In this document: positions 20,446 to 31,497 of the stretch, in pieces | How positions within the stretch are numbered: position 1 is the first letter of the stretch | How the letters are laid out: each line of letters begins with the position of its first letter | Origin: Calliopum simillimum | Taxonomy: Eukaryota > Arthropoda > Insecta > Diptera > Lauxaniidae | Direction of reading: 5' to 3' | DNA: 64,000 bases | NCBI GenBank assembly: GCA_951812925.1 | Contig: OX638371.1 | Coordinates: forward strand, 84,515,697 to 84,579,696 | The notes under the pieces: generated by a model | The model's input: only the letters and a program-made list of their open reading frames with translations | The model's database searches: none | What the model was told of the DNA's origin: nothing | Translations under genes and position numbers: made by a program

Positions 20446-22205
20446 TACTTACTTTATGGGATCGTTTAAAAATTACGAATATGAAATACTTTACAAAGAT
20501 CGTAATAACTTTCTTTGGGGCATCGCGGGGCAGAAAAATGTACTCTGTTTACGACGCTTGAGGAATTTCTGCGAATTTATTAAAATTTACCATGTCTGAT
20601 ATTAATTCAACAAATTTTTTATGTAAGTGTATTTTTGTATGCATATAATATTAAAATAAAGGAAATTGCTCCCGATTTGAGAAACACATTTAACAAACCT
20701 ACACTGAGAGATTTCTTTTTGTTATATTGCAAATAGATCAACCTAAATTATGTTTTCCACTTATTTACAGAGGTCTCTGTAGGTATGTAAACTTTATGCT
20801 CAAACGCTTTTTTGGATTTCTGACTCCAGTGTGTCGCTCAACGTTGAGCCACCAGCTGGTTTCACTTAAAAAAAAAATAGACAACCTCAGTTAAAATTAA
20901 TGCCCAATTGAAAGGCATCGATCCATAAAATTTTTAAATAGATGTTAGTGGCTGGTTTCACAGTCTCATACACATTAATTTTTTCCTTAACAACGGGTCA
21001 ACTTCATGACAACGTTTAAAGCCAATTTTTTTTTTTTTGTATTATACTTTTGATTTTCGTTATAATTTTGATGTTGGAAATGATTAAAATTCGCTATAGA
21101 ATGAGTAAACGAAGAAACAGCCCACAAACTCGTAAAATGTTTAATGCAAATTATGCAAAAAATAACAAAATTGCAGGAGCTGTCCTTCCGGCTACTGCTC
21201 CTCTACAACATTATGTTGCTCTTGGTGCTTTTGCAATTTTGTACGCTTCGCTGATAATGTTATATTGTTGTAGCAACAACAATAACAACAACAACAACAA
21301 CAAGAGTTATAATAATAATAATAATAACAAGCGTTCGTTCACTGAATATGCAGATTCATTCAAATGCTTGTTATGCATTTTGCTGCTATCTTATATGCAT
21401 GTATGTGTGTGTGTAAATGTTTGTATGTATTTTATGTTCAAAGCCCTGCCAGCGGCAACTTGTTTATCAAATATTTAAATTGTTGCTTCACTTTAAAAAT
21501 GCATAATTTCTAGGAAGAAGAGCGCTTTTAAAATGTTGCAATAATTTCAGTATTTTTCTAACATATCCAGCAAATTGCATTGCATACTTTTCAGAACTCT
21601 TCCTTATGTTATGCAAATATAAATAGATATAAACAGTTTTATTATTTCGTGGATTTTTATAATAATTTCATTTTGCTCTTTTCAACAGAATTCATTTTTA
21701 ACTAAAGAAAATAATATTTTCAACACTTTTTATAGCAAAAAACTTAAATTTTAAATGTGCACTGAAAATTTGCGCAAAGCTCAATTCAATTGTATGCTTT
21801 TATTATCATAAAATTTATTCATACATACATACGTAAGTGTATATCGAAAAAAGTTTTAAAGAAATATATGAACAAGGTTGAAAAAAGCAAGAAAATCTCA
21901 TTAATGGAGCTTAATTGAAATTGTACGCTTCATTAGCAGCGCCCCAAGTAATGTCAGGTTGCACATACTCATACATGTTAGACTGAATCAAAAAAAAAAA
22001 ATTTTGAAAGTTATGGAAAAAATTTCTTCATCATTTCTTTAAGCTTCAGTAATTATTTTTTTATTGTATTTTTGTATTTCGTTATAAGATTCAGACAATA
22101 AGATTTATCTAAAAAATATATTTAAGTATATTATTTAGTAACTGCAAGAAAATAAAAATATAAAACTTATCCCAAATTTGATATATTTTAGCTTTTATGC
22201 CAGAT
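20446..22205. other. AT-rich DNA with a CAA/TAA microsatellite; one weak ORF
   Basis: A 142-codon frame at 21050-21478 is the longest open frame outside transposons. It contains an asparagine run from the (AAC)n/(AAT)n tract (21277-21330) and two hydrophobic stretches. Nothing in it matches a domain I know, and it lacks codon bias different from its surroundings, so I leave it as probable chance. TATGCATGTATGTGTGTG near 21390 is low complexity. No repeat copies were noticed elsewhere. Confidence 0.35.
21277..21330 (+). repeat. (AAC)n/(AAT)n microsatellite
   Basis: A run of CAACAACAATAACAACAAC-type units passes into TAATAATAATAATAATAAC. Confidence 0.9.
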
Positions 22206-22207
22206 AC

Positions 22208-23205
22208 TATTCCGGAAAACTCCAAACTTTCCCGGAAAATCCCAAAAAACTTATTTTTATGTCGGTGCCATGACATAATCCTCACGGATATAATCACCAT
22301 TTCGTAAATGGGTGTTATGTCCGCAAATTATTGGATATATTATCGACAGATCTGCGAAGGACGCCGATAACCGGTGTTGAATTTTTGGGAGTATTGAACA
22401 CTGAGCTGCTGGCACAGGCCGCCCACTTACTCCTACTCTTATGTTAAATTACTGTGGCTAGCAAACTAGGTGTTGGATATATTATTGATCCGCGAAAAAC
22501 TTTCGGATATAATCCCCATTCCTCAAATTATTCGGAGTTAATCCCCATATACGAAATGGGGATTATGTCCGTGGGGATTATGTCATGGCACCGCCATAAA
22601 AAAGGTTTTCTGGAATTTTCCGGGAAAGTTGGGGGTTTTCCGGAAAAAACTTTACGTTTTTGATAAGCTCAAAACTAGCTCGAAATACGTGTGTCAAATG
22701 ATATGATCGGCAAATATTCTCATGGATTCGTCTGGCTCAAAAAATAAGCCAAGCCCTTTAAAAATTTTTTTTGGACTTTCCGGGGATATTTAAGGATTTC
22801 CGGAAAACAATTCATTCAAGGTCAGCTCCAAACTAGCTAGATTTCATCGCATACTCTTCCCGCGGATTCGTCTGGCGTAAAAAAATAAAGTTTGCCATAA
22901 AAAAAATTTTTCGGGGATTTTCCAGGAAAATTGGGAGTTTTTCGGAAAATGCTTTTAGCTCAAAATTAGCTCAAAAGTTGCTCAAAATTCCTGCGTTAAA
23001 AGATTTCATCGCTTAGTCTTCCCGCGGATTCGTCTGGCTGAAAAAATAAACTAAGCTATGCAGACCAATTTTTCCGCTTTTCCGGAAAATGGAAAATTTC
23101 CCAGACAGCTTGAAGTTACAGTTGAAAAGCTCGAAAATAGCTTAAAATTTCCAACCAGAAAACTTCTAAATTCGTCACACCTGTATGGTTCACTTTATGC
23201 ACCTG
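22208..23205 (+). repeat. FB-A foldback family, most complete copy
   Basis: The core palindrome (22261-22595) begins GTCGGTGCCATGACATAATC and ends GATTATGTCATGGCACCG. The inverted match continues outward on both sides through CCGGAAAA, AAACTTTCCCGGAAAATC (22208-22260 against 22596-22648). The right arm then continues as about four tandem ~150-bp units to 23205 (GGATTCGTCTGGC at about 22724, 22864 and 23024; TTTTCCGGAAAA-type ends). The left arm has one unit only. No transposase was seen. The frames at 22454-22663 and 23058-23327 are repeat translations. Confidence 0.85.
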
Positions 23206-23670
23206 AGAATATTCACTGTAGACTAGTAAACGTTTGTACTGACATAATATTTATTTCTTCAAGTCCAATTTTCCCCCCTGAAGATAAAAAAAGATCTTCC
23301 TTGAAATATTGGGAATATTTGAAATAAAAACCACGACAAAAAATTAATTTGCAATAAAAAAGGTCGAATAAATTTTTGTACATGTTTTTGGAATTCCTAA
23401 TCCAAGTGAAGCATTAATTGTGTGATCTTTAGTTTAAGGAGAATAACAGATTACTGATTGGTTTTTGATTTAAATTACTTTGAAGTTTACTATCACCTTA
23501 GTTTCGGATTCGCAGTCAGTAAGTAACTAATTAGTGAACTAAAACGGTCACAAAAGTTAAACTAAGGTTTTATATTCGCAGGGTTTTGGTTAACTAAAAC
23601 AATGAGAAAGAAAAAAATCACGTTGACTAAATTTAAATTAATTTTTATTTAACCTCATTTTTTATTGCAT
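23206..23670. other. AT-rich spacer
   Basis: GGTTTTGGTTAACTAAAAC at about 23583 resembles GCTTTTGGTTAACTAATG at about 24889, beyond the MITE and the mini-me-like element. This may mark a split host repeat. No gene is seen. Confidence 0.4.
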
Positions 23671-23674
23671 ATAT

Positions 23675-23931
23675 CGTTGGGTTAAAACTACAACTAGACA
23701 TCCACATTTTTCATGTTTTGAAAAAAAAAGCATTTTAAATGTTTTGAAATTCGGTTTTTGTATGGGATTTTGAAGTTTTCTTCTTTCTATTCTTTAAATA
23801 AAATTGGATGGGAACGACATTTCAAAAAACCGATTAAATTGGAGCATAGCGCCCTTTTTTCTTCATGTTTTTGCGTACTTAACTCAAAACTTCAATATAT
23901 GTAGATATCTAGTTGTAGTTTTAACCCGAAG
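23675..23931. mobile_element. MITE with 4-bp target duplication, copy 1
   Basis: Inverted termini CGTTGGGTTAAAACTACAAC / GTTGTAGTTTTAACCCGAAG extend about 28 bp (CTAGACATC against GATATCTAG). The element is flanked by ATAT on both sides (23671-23674 and 23932-23935). A second copy with the same termini and its own 4-bp duplication lies at 48648-48878. There is no coding capacity. Confidence 0.88.
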
Positions 23932-24004
23932 ATATGTTTACTTTTGAGCAAAACTATTAAATAACACTATGTATTTGAAAAAAAAACACAAACCAAAACA
24001 AAAC

Positions 24005-24671
24005 TAGTAAGGGTGTAACTTTTGGCCCGGCCAAAAAATAAATACCCTACACTGCAGTATTTTGAAGCTTTTGCTTCTAAAGTAGGTGCCACGCCCTCTT
24101 TTCCGAGTTCGTCCAGTTTCAGCTTAGAGGGTGCATTTATAGTCTTTAGTATTTGAGTGAAATTTAGTTGGATTATCTCAAAAAACTCATTCAGTATAGC
24201 ATTTTGAAACTTTTGCTTATATGGGAGGTGCCACGCCCCGTTGTCTGAATTCACCCAATTCTTGTTGAGATCTTTCATTTATAATTTTTAGTATCTGAGT
24301 CAAATTTGATTCGAATATATCAAAAAACGTTTTCAGTATAGCGTTTTGAAGCTTTTGCTTATATGGGAGGTGCCACGCCCTCTTGTTCAAATTTGCCTTG
24401 TTTTTTTTAGAGCTTGCGCTTACAATTCGTAGTATTTATGTGTATTTTGGTTGCATTTTCGTGAAAAATATTCCTATGACTCCATTTTGAATATATTATT
24501 TGTATGGGCGGTAGGCGTGTCCGTTAACCGATTTCGCTCATATCGATATCGATATCGACTCATGAGGTGACGCTGATCGAGAATATATATATTTTTCTAT
24601 ATCTGCCACGCCTCCTTCTGTGCGTTACAAACGGAAGGACAAAGTGAATATACCCTGGGTGTAGGGTATAA
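24005..24671 (+). mobile_element. mini-me/DINE-1-like element, copy a
   Basis: Starts ACTAGTAAGGGTGTAAC (from about 24003), then AAATACCCTACAC, and ends ATACCCTGGGTGTAGGGTAT. The ends thus carry inverted copies of TACCCTAC. Inside are three tandem units of about 143 bp, each with TTTTGAAGCTTTTGCTT and GGGAGGTGCCACGCCC (about 24060, 24203, 24345). The 3' part has GACTCATGAGGTGACGCTGA, GAATATATATA and CGCCTCCTTCTGTGCGTTAC, which I recognise as the conserved 3' block of fly mini-me/DINE-1 (Helentron-type) elements. This copy lacks the CAGC microsatellite. Confidence 0.75.
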
Positions 24672-25760
24672 TTAGGCATTTTCGATGTAGTTTTTGGTGC
24701 AGAATCAGAACACAGTCTTGGAAGCGCTCTTTCACGTATGGTTTTTGATACATTTTAACCTAAAAGAGCAAAAACACGATTTAATTTTTAAAATATTTTC
24801 AGAATTTTCTCAAAACTTATGTGAATTCTATTTCTACAGCATCAGCTTTTGGTTGACTAATGGTCTAAAAATTAAATTAAGAGGTTTAGCTTTTGGTTAA
24901 CTAATGTCTGAAAATAAAATTAGTTTACTAAAGAATGTGAATCAGTGAATTGCGCTCAAAGCAAAGCGTGGCAAAGACCAAGTTGCGAATTGCGACCATA
25001 GTGGGTGCTTGGAGCAAAGCGTGAAGCGACGCGTCCTTAACCTTGTAATTTTGGTTCGATTTTGAAGAGAATATGGGGAAACTATATCTTTTTTGAAGCA
25101 GTCTAGCTTAAAAACGCATATTAAAAGCGCTACATTGACATAGCCGTGTGGATATACAGCTTAAGTTATGCAGCGTTAAGATGAAACAGCACATGTCACA
25201 TTAGTCTCCGTATGCACGTATGTATGTATGCATTTAAGTATATGTTACTGCATGTGCACATACGTACATATAAGTATGTGTGTGTTGGTCTTATACAGCA
25301 GACAACAAATTCATTTATGCCATTACATAGTACTTTTTTTTCTTACAAAATAAACAAAAAGAAAAATGCTAAAAACTTTGACACTATAATTCTTAAGCTT
25401 TAAAAAACAAAAATTCGCTTACGACAGGCATGCAACATAAAAAGAACGAACTCCAATGCAAATGAGTAGCAATTTTTGCTGTTTTTTTCTTGTATGCATT
25501 TACGATGCATAAGTGCATCTGGTAATAGTTTAGGGTGAATTTTATTTAAAAGATTTCGTTTTTCGAAGACACGATCAGCTGCACAATAAAATTTTGTACA
25601 ACAGGACGTATGAGTAACATGAAATTAAAAAAAAAAAATTTTAAAAATTATATGTTGCTGCGAATATCTTAAATTTTACGATTCAAAATTATAATTTGTG
25701 AAAATTTCATTAAAATCGTTAGAGTAACATTCACTTTAATAATTTTCGAAAGTTACGTAA
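24672..25760. other. AT-rich DNA, no gene seen
   Basis: Contains short ATGTATG-type runs (25212-25290). CTTACGACAGGCATGC at 25422-25437 is shared with the 5' part of the RTE-like element over 16 bp only, too little to call a copy. Confidence 0.4.
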
Positions 25761-25873
25761 TAAAGAGTGTGTCGAAAAAAACTTATACACGCTTAAAGTT
25801 AAATAAAACTTAAGCCGTTCAATTTAAAAATTCTTAAAAATATGTGAATTTATTAATATATTATAGAAATTCA

Positions 25874-26113
25874 TTAAACATATTGGAATATTAATCGGAA
25901 TTTTTTAAATCTACCCAGCTTTTGCGGGAATCCTGTCATTAACGATTTTATAGTTGTTTCCGTTACCTTTTTGGAGGAGCCGGTCCATTTACGCTTGAAG
26001 TCAGACATGTCCTGGGATAACGTTCCTGTGTTCTTCAATTCCCTTTTCACGAGCGCCCAATAACTCTCCATTGGTTGGAGTTCTGAACAGTTGGGTGGGT
26101 TAGCCTCCCGTCG
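25874..26113 (-). pseudogene. Tc1-like transposase C-terminal relic
   Basis: The minus-strand frame has ANPPNCSELQPMESYWALVK, the motif around the third catalytic acidic residue (E in MESYW). It then continues with an FKRKW segment and KKVTETTIKSLM to a stop near 25874. In protein order it directly follows the piece ending FYAFN at about 27788. Start and catalytic core are elsewhere, so this is a C-terminal fragment only. Confidence 0.8.
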
Positions 26114-27783
26114 CACAGTGGGGTATTAAATTATTAGATACCAAAACACGCTATTAATTCATCCAGACTAATGAGGGTTATAATAACTTATTTTTTTTGT
26201 TAATTATGCATAAAAAAGTAGAAAACTTATGCAGTTGCACATTATGTAGTGAAATTTTTTTTTAATAGCAATAAAAAACGGAAATTGAAAATTGTCATCA
26301 AATTTTTTACGCATTATTCTGAAGTTTTAAGGATTTCTGTCTTTGGTGAATCCTAGTGAAATTTTTTGGAGAATATTTTTGTAGAACATTTTAACCCATT
26401 TTAGCCAAGATTTTGGAAAAAAGGGTCAAGAAAACTCATAAAAACAGGATATAACGGGTTAAGATGCAAAAGAAAATTATTTCTTGTATGATTTTATGAT
26501 AAACTTATGAAAAACAGTTTTTCCAAGATGTAGTTTAAGAGTTTTACAGCAGGCCGAAATAACGAAAACATGTTTTCTTTCGGTTTTTCATCTAAAACAA
26601 CAATATATGAATAATTCTAAATTCGAGATATAATGTTTTTATATACCTTGACCCAAGACAAAAAGTTTGATATATCAGATGACTCATTTCGAGCGTTTCT
26701 TAAATCGTAATAAAATGAAAACTGTACTAAGCCTGGATTTTGCATAAAACGGCGATGAGCGACCTCTTAATGATCTTCAAAAATTTTTAAAAACTCAGCG
26801 TACTTTATTCAATAAAGTTTATTGACACCCTCTGCAGATTTTTTGTGGTAATTATCTGTCTATATGTCTGTAGTTAACTTTTTATTTATTTTTTGCTCCA
26901 CTTTCATACATATTGTACATGTCAGTTTGCCTTAGAAAAATGAAAATTTCTCACAGCCGCGCAAAAACCCGCAACCCTTTTTTTCATAAAAAGTAACTTA
27001 AGTGTCTACTCTTTATTAAAATCAAAAGATTTATGTTTTAGCTCACTTTTGAACGACTATATGTCTATGTATATAGCCAAAATGCACTTAATTTTAAACT
27101 AACGAACATAAAAAAAAAAAAATTTATATATAACAAAACACTTTTTCACAAAACAAAAACCACTTTTGTATTACAAAAATACCTGAACTAAAAGGGTCTA
27201 TCAAAATTTAAGAAGAAAAACAAAACGAATGGAAAAAAAATCATTGCATTGTTGGTGGCTGTACTTGCTTCTTGTGATAATAGCGACTGGAGTTCTCTCA
27301 CAAAAAGTTTAATAATTCCGAAGGAGCAAAACATGGCACAACCAAATTTTTGACACTTATTATGGACTGTCTATAGTTAAAAAAAATCATAACAAGATGA
27401 AAACCTTGCACAACCTAAAATACTTTAACTCCACTTGAATAATAAAAAACCTTAATTTTTTAACACATATTTAATATATAATAAACAAAATTTTTTAAAC
27501 ATTAACTCAAAAAAACTTTTATGTAGTAAGAACCACAATTACCTGAAGTTAAAGGTTCCATCAAAACTTTTTCCACAAAAAACTTTTTTTTTAATAAAAT
27601 TGTAATTTAAAAAGGCCCACAAATTCAAATTTTTCACAGAGCGCGAACGAAAGCAAAAAAAAGTTGATCTTCAACCGCATATAACTTTTTTATTAGTAAT
27701 GCTACGTCAACATTTTTTATTGTAGAATTTAATTATCTTTAAAACAGTATCAAAAAAAGCCGGTACTTTAATTTTTTTTTTTT
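26113..27783. other. Sequence splitting the Tc1-like transposase
   Basis: About 1.67 kb of AT-rich DNA with no recognisable frame. Its left edge GCACAGTGGGGTATTAAAT has no clear inverted counterpart at the right edge (TTTTTTTTCAATTAAATGCG). I could not find a target duplication. It may be one or several old non-autonomous insertions. Confidence 0.45.
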
Positions 27784-28200
27784 TCAATTAAATGCGTAAA
27801 AGCGCATACAATACCCCTTTGTGCGTCGTACAAAATTTACATTATTATTTGCAAACCACTCAAGGGCCTTTTTTCTATAGTGGCATGATGCTAAATCGGG
27901 CCAAAAATATATAGGCACTCTGTGCTGTTTTAGGAAAGGCAAAAGCCGTTTTGAAGATACTTCTTAATATACATTTCTGTATTTATCGTTTCTGATGTCA
28001 CAAATGCTTGGCTTCCTTTGCCACAGCTGCAAATGGATTGCCACACAAGAAACTTCTTAAGAAATTTTGTTTGCTTTTTTGTTCGGTATTGTTCCTGAAT
28101 ACTTATTACATCGTCCATCAGCCACATAAAAATCTTGACCCGGAAGTTGTAATAATAGTTGTGTTAATAAAAAAGATCCCGTTGCTTTTTATCTAGTGAA
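27784..28200 (-). pseudogene. Tc1-like transposase catalytic-core relic
   Basis: Minus-strand translation gives LPGQDFYVADGR, then after a frameshift near 28110 YRTKKQTKFLKKFLVWQ and ICSCGKGSQAFVT. A further shift leads to IYFWPDLASCHY, which carries the second catalytic aspartate, and then KALEWFANNNVNFVRRTKGY up to FYAFN. The first catalytic aspartate region upstream is too decayed to read. The family is an IS630/Tc1/mariner transposase; the subfamily by catalytic spacing cannot be assigned because the third motif lies 1.7 kb away. Confidence 0.8.
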
Positions 28201-28804
28201 AAATAGCCCGGGAGATTTCCATAAGTAACTAGTTTTTCAAAACTGGAACAGTTTATGAAAGATATCTCCTAAACCATGAGTAACAAACAAAAAAAAAAAT
28301 TCATGAGACTTTTTCGTAGTAAATCATTAAAGCTAAACAACTGTTGACTCACTAAATAACAGTCGACCACTATTTTTTCGTAACTGCAGCCGTAAGCGAA
28401 ATAATTTAAAAAAATATATTTTCGCAACTTTTGAACTTGACAAACTTTTTTTGGGCATACGAATTTGCAATGTACTTTTCACACGTTAGTTTTTATGTAT
28501 CCAGAAAAAAAAATCATTTGGAACTATTTTTCAGAATTATCCTTTTTTGCTTCGGCTAAAGCAACATGGAAATCGTTCGTTAGCCGATCATTTCCGAAGT
28601 GCTCTAAGGATTTTGAAATTTTTCATTGAAAATATGCCGAACTAAGATGTTTAACAGAAATCCGTAAAAAAAATGGGGTACTCGAAAATTTTATTCAAAT
28701 CACCCAAAAGACAGGCGTGTCCCAAAAAAAAAAAAATTATTCGTTGGGCACAGGATAAGTTATGGCTGAAAAAGTGTATATAAGTTTTTCCGATACACTT
28801 TTTA

Positions 28805-30285
28805 GAAAAACAACTTTAAACCATATAAGAGCCAGCCTAAAAACATTCTGCATATAAATTTTGGTCGCTCTATATGTGTGTGCGTGTATTTAAGTGGCTT
28901 TCTGCCACATTATCGTCAACACCTTCTGTAGTTAATAAACAAAAGTAAGAAGACTTCGTCACATAGTAGTCCTTTATATGTATGTGCTGCGTGTGACTAT
29001 AGAGCCGACACTTAATGTGTATATGTAAGTGAAAAGTAAAGTAAAAAAAACATACGGGTGCTGGCAGGCGCGAAACTTAAAAATCCGATCTTTTTAATGT
29101 TTACAACAGAGCTTAAAATCCCACAAGCACTATGAAGCACTAAAAGCGAAAAGAAAAGAGAGAAAAGATAGAGAAAAAAGGAAAGAAATAAAGAAGTGCA
29201 AGTAAAAGAAAAAAAACTTTATGGAACTTGAAGTTTTAAATACAAAAAAAAAAAAAAATAATTTAGAACGCAACTCCATTCAACTCAACTCAAATAAAAA
29301 TGTCGACATTCATTTTTGAAACAAAGCGCCTTTGGCAAAGTCACACAACCCCACAACAAAAATAGCAAAAACCAAGAGCAACAATAAATCCCACAACAAA
29401 AACAACCAAGTACCAGTAGAACAGAATACCAAGAGGACGACAACAACACTAAAAATAGAAACACAAAAATGTTAAAGAAAATCCCATCTTTTTTCTCGCA
29501 ATGACAAAGAGAACATTTTCGAGTGCATTTTATTGTCTTGAATTTTCTATTTATTCACTTTATGAGGCGCTGCCTGAAGCTTCAATCCGATCCCTACCCT
29601 TGTCACACACATACTACCCTGCATTCATACATACTACATATACATATATGCTATACAACAATAAAATGTGGGAAAATGTGAAAAGTAGGGTGAATAGGTT
29701 TGGATACCGTGAGACGGTTTAAAATAAAAATGCATGAAATCTCGCAGAAAAAGGACAATCAGTAGAATCGCCTTGTGTGCTCCCTTCAAGCGTGTGCTTA
29801 ATGTGGAGTGTGAAAAATGTGACGATAATAACAATAACAAAAACAACAACAACGAAAATAAAATGCAAAAACAATAAAAGATTTAATGTGAGAGCGTTGA
29901 ACGTACATTTGAATGTATCAGTTCCTAGTGGAAAATCTTCAAAACGCTGTTCTGCGATCGTTCTTTGATATGGGCATTTCAATATTAAAGAATGCGGCAG
30001 TTTAAGGACAATTTTTAAAAATTAAAAGTAGAATTTGGATACATACGCTAGAAAATGTGTTAATTTCGGTTTATGAGATTTGATCGCTCAGATCTGTTAA
30101 ATTTTGTATGAAACGGTAAAAATAAAACTTTGAAGTTAATTCATTGTAATATTTTGTACAAAAATTTTTTTTGTGTGCTCCTTTAGTAGATAAATAAGTT
30201 GAAAAAAATAAGCTTTAAAAAAGTAACCGACGCGACAGCAAAAAATAAGGGGTACAACATCGTAAAAAAATAAAACAATATGTAT
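28805..30285. other. AT-rich unique-looking DNA
   Basis: Purine-rich AAAGAGAGAAAAGATAGAG (about 29153) and AACAACAAC tracts (29345-29450, 29829-29860) are low complexity. The frames at 29501-29982 overlap on both strands and carry no domain. No gene is supported. Confidence 0.4.
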
Positions 30286-30289
30286 AATA

Positions 30290-31187
30290 GAGTAGAACGG
30301 GGCAATGTCGTGCACTCAACTTTGACATGCTCGTAAAGCCGTACATCTCTACCGAATGCAACGAATAAGCATCCGATCGAAAGATAATTTCATTGGTTAC
30401 ATCCATGTATAACAACATTTGTGTAGCGAGAAATTGTGTTTGTGTAAGTGAAGAAAATAAAAATGTGCACGACATTACCCCCCTCAAAATTTGTGGGGTT
30501 ATGTCGTGCATTGTTTTCCAAGTATAGTAAAGGTACCAAAATGTGTGAGAAATGATAAGTAGTGGTTCTATTAGAGGAGATTTAGCATTTTCATGTATTT
30601 ATTCATTATTATACAAGTGTGAAGTACATAATATGTTGTGTAGAGTAGAACGGGGCAATGTCGCGCACTCATCTTTGACATGCTCGTAAAGCCGTACATC
30701 TCTACCGAATGCAACGAGTAAGCATCCGATCGAAAGATAATTTCATTGGTTACATCCATGTATAACAACATTTGTGTAGCGAGAAATTGCGTTTGTATAA
30801 GTGAATGTGCACGACATTACCCCAATGGTCGCTTTAAAGGTCAACTTCGATAACTCGGTGAAGCCCAAAATTTTTTTGGAAATCAAATACTTCTTTTCTT
30901 TGGCAGGATATTTCGTTTCAGAAAACACTTACCTGGTATATTTTCCCGCAAGGAAAATTATTTTTCTGACCCGATGAAAAAACACTTTTATCGTCCCGAA
31001 AGCGTACTTTTTGAAAAAAAGGTTACTCTGTAGAGACGAACTGGTGAAAATTGCTAGTATTATATGCATAAGCTCAGTAGGTCAGCAGGTCCCTACCTTA
31101 CGAACAGTTGGTAAATCATTCAATTCCTTGGGCTAAAACAGCCAGTGCACGACATTACCCCTTGCACGACATTACCCCGTTCTACTC
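30290..31187. mobile_element. Non-autonomous pogo-like element with partial tandem duplication
   Basis: The termini GAGTAGAACGGGGCAATGTC and the complement (…CCCCGTTCTACTC, ending 31187) are flanked by TA. The left end occurs twice, at 30290 and 30643. The ~175 bp after each is nearly identical (CGTAAAGCCGTACATCTCTA, GCATCCGATCGAAAG), a 353-bp direct repeat. The motif GCACGACATTACCCC recurs in both orientations (about 30469, 30820, 31146, 31163). No transposase is present; the short minus-strand frames are repeat translations. The likeness to the pogo relic at 41.7 kb rests on the termini. Confidence 0.75.
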
Positions 31188-31189
31188 TA

Positions 31190-31493
31190 TCTATTATATT
31201 TAACAGTACTGAAAAGAAAGTATGAAAAAATTCAAGCATTTAGAGGTCACTCAAGGTCGATTTATGCAAAATCTAGGCTTGATGTGGGTTTTTTTTTTTT
31301 TTTTGACCGGACAATCAAAACCGTACAAGTTTATTTTACAAAACTTATTTTATTATAAGAATTTGAACATTTTCGGACCAAAGTCGGAAGACAAATTAGA
31401 TATTTATTGTGGATTTAGTGATTAAACAAATTATATTTTACTCTTTTTATTCTTCATTTTATTTTGTGACTTAATAGGTTCATTCACTAAAGC
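31190..31493. other. AT-rich spacer
   Basis: No gene is seen. The last 30 bp belong to the dispersed repeat that is also present near 2590. Confidence 0.4.
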
Positions 31494-31497
31494 TAGA

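Larger units (their letters stand above)
25763..28802 (-). mobile_element. Tc1-like transposon, split by internal sequence
   Basis: Imperfect inverted termini AAGAGTGTGTCGAAAAAAAC (from 25763) and the complement of AAAAGTGTATCGGAAAAACT (ending 28802) are each flanked by TA. Transposase-like coding pieces sit at both ends on the minus strand and are consecutive in protein order, while about 1.7 kb of unrelated AT-rich DNA (about 26113-27783) separates them. A normal member would be about 1.3 kb, so the interior looks like later insertion(s). Confidence 0.7.

Noticed and set aside
21050..21478. A 142-codon frame with hydrophobic stretches and an asparagine run
   Set aside because: No domain, low-complexity core from a CAA/TAA microsatellite, and no splice or initiation context. 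Kept only as a note.
24060..24400. CRISPR-like regularly spaced repeats
   Set aside because: The units are ~143 bp, tandem throughout and inside a eukaryotic transposon; there are no spacers.
25422..25437. 16-bp match to the RTE-like 5' region (CTTACGACAGGCATGC)
   Set aside because: No extension on either side; too short to call an element copy.
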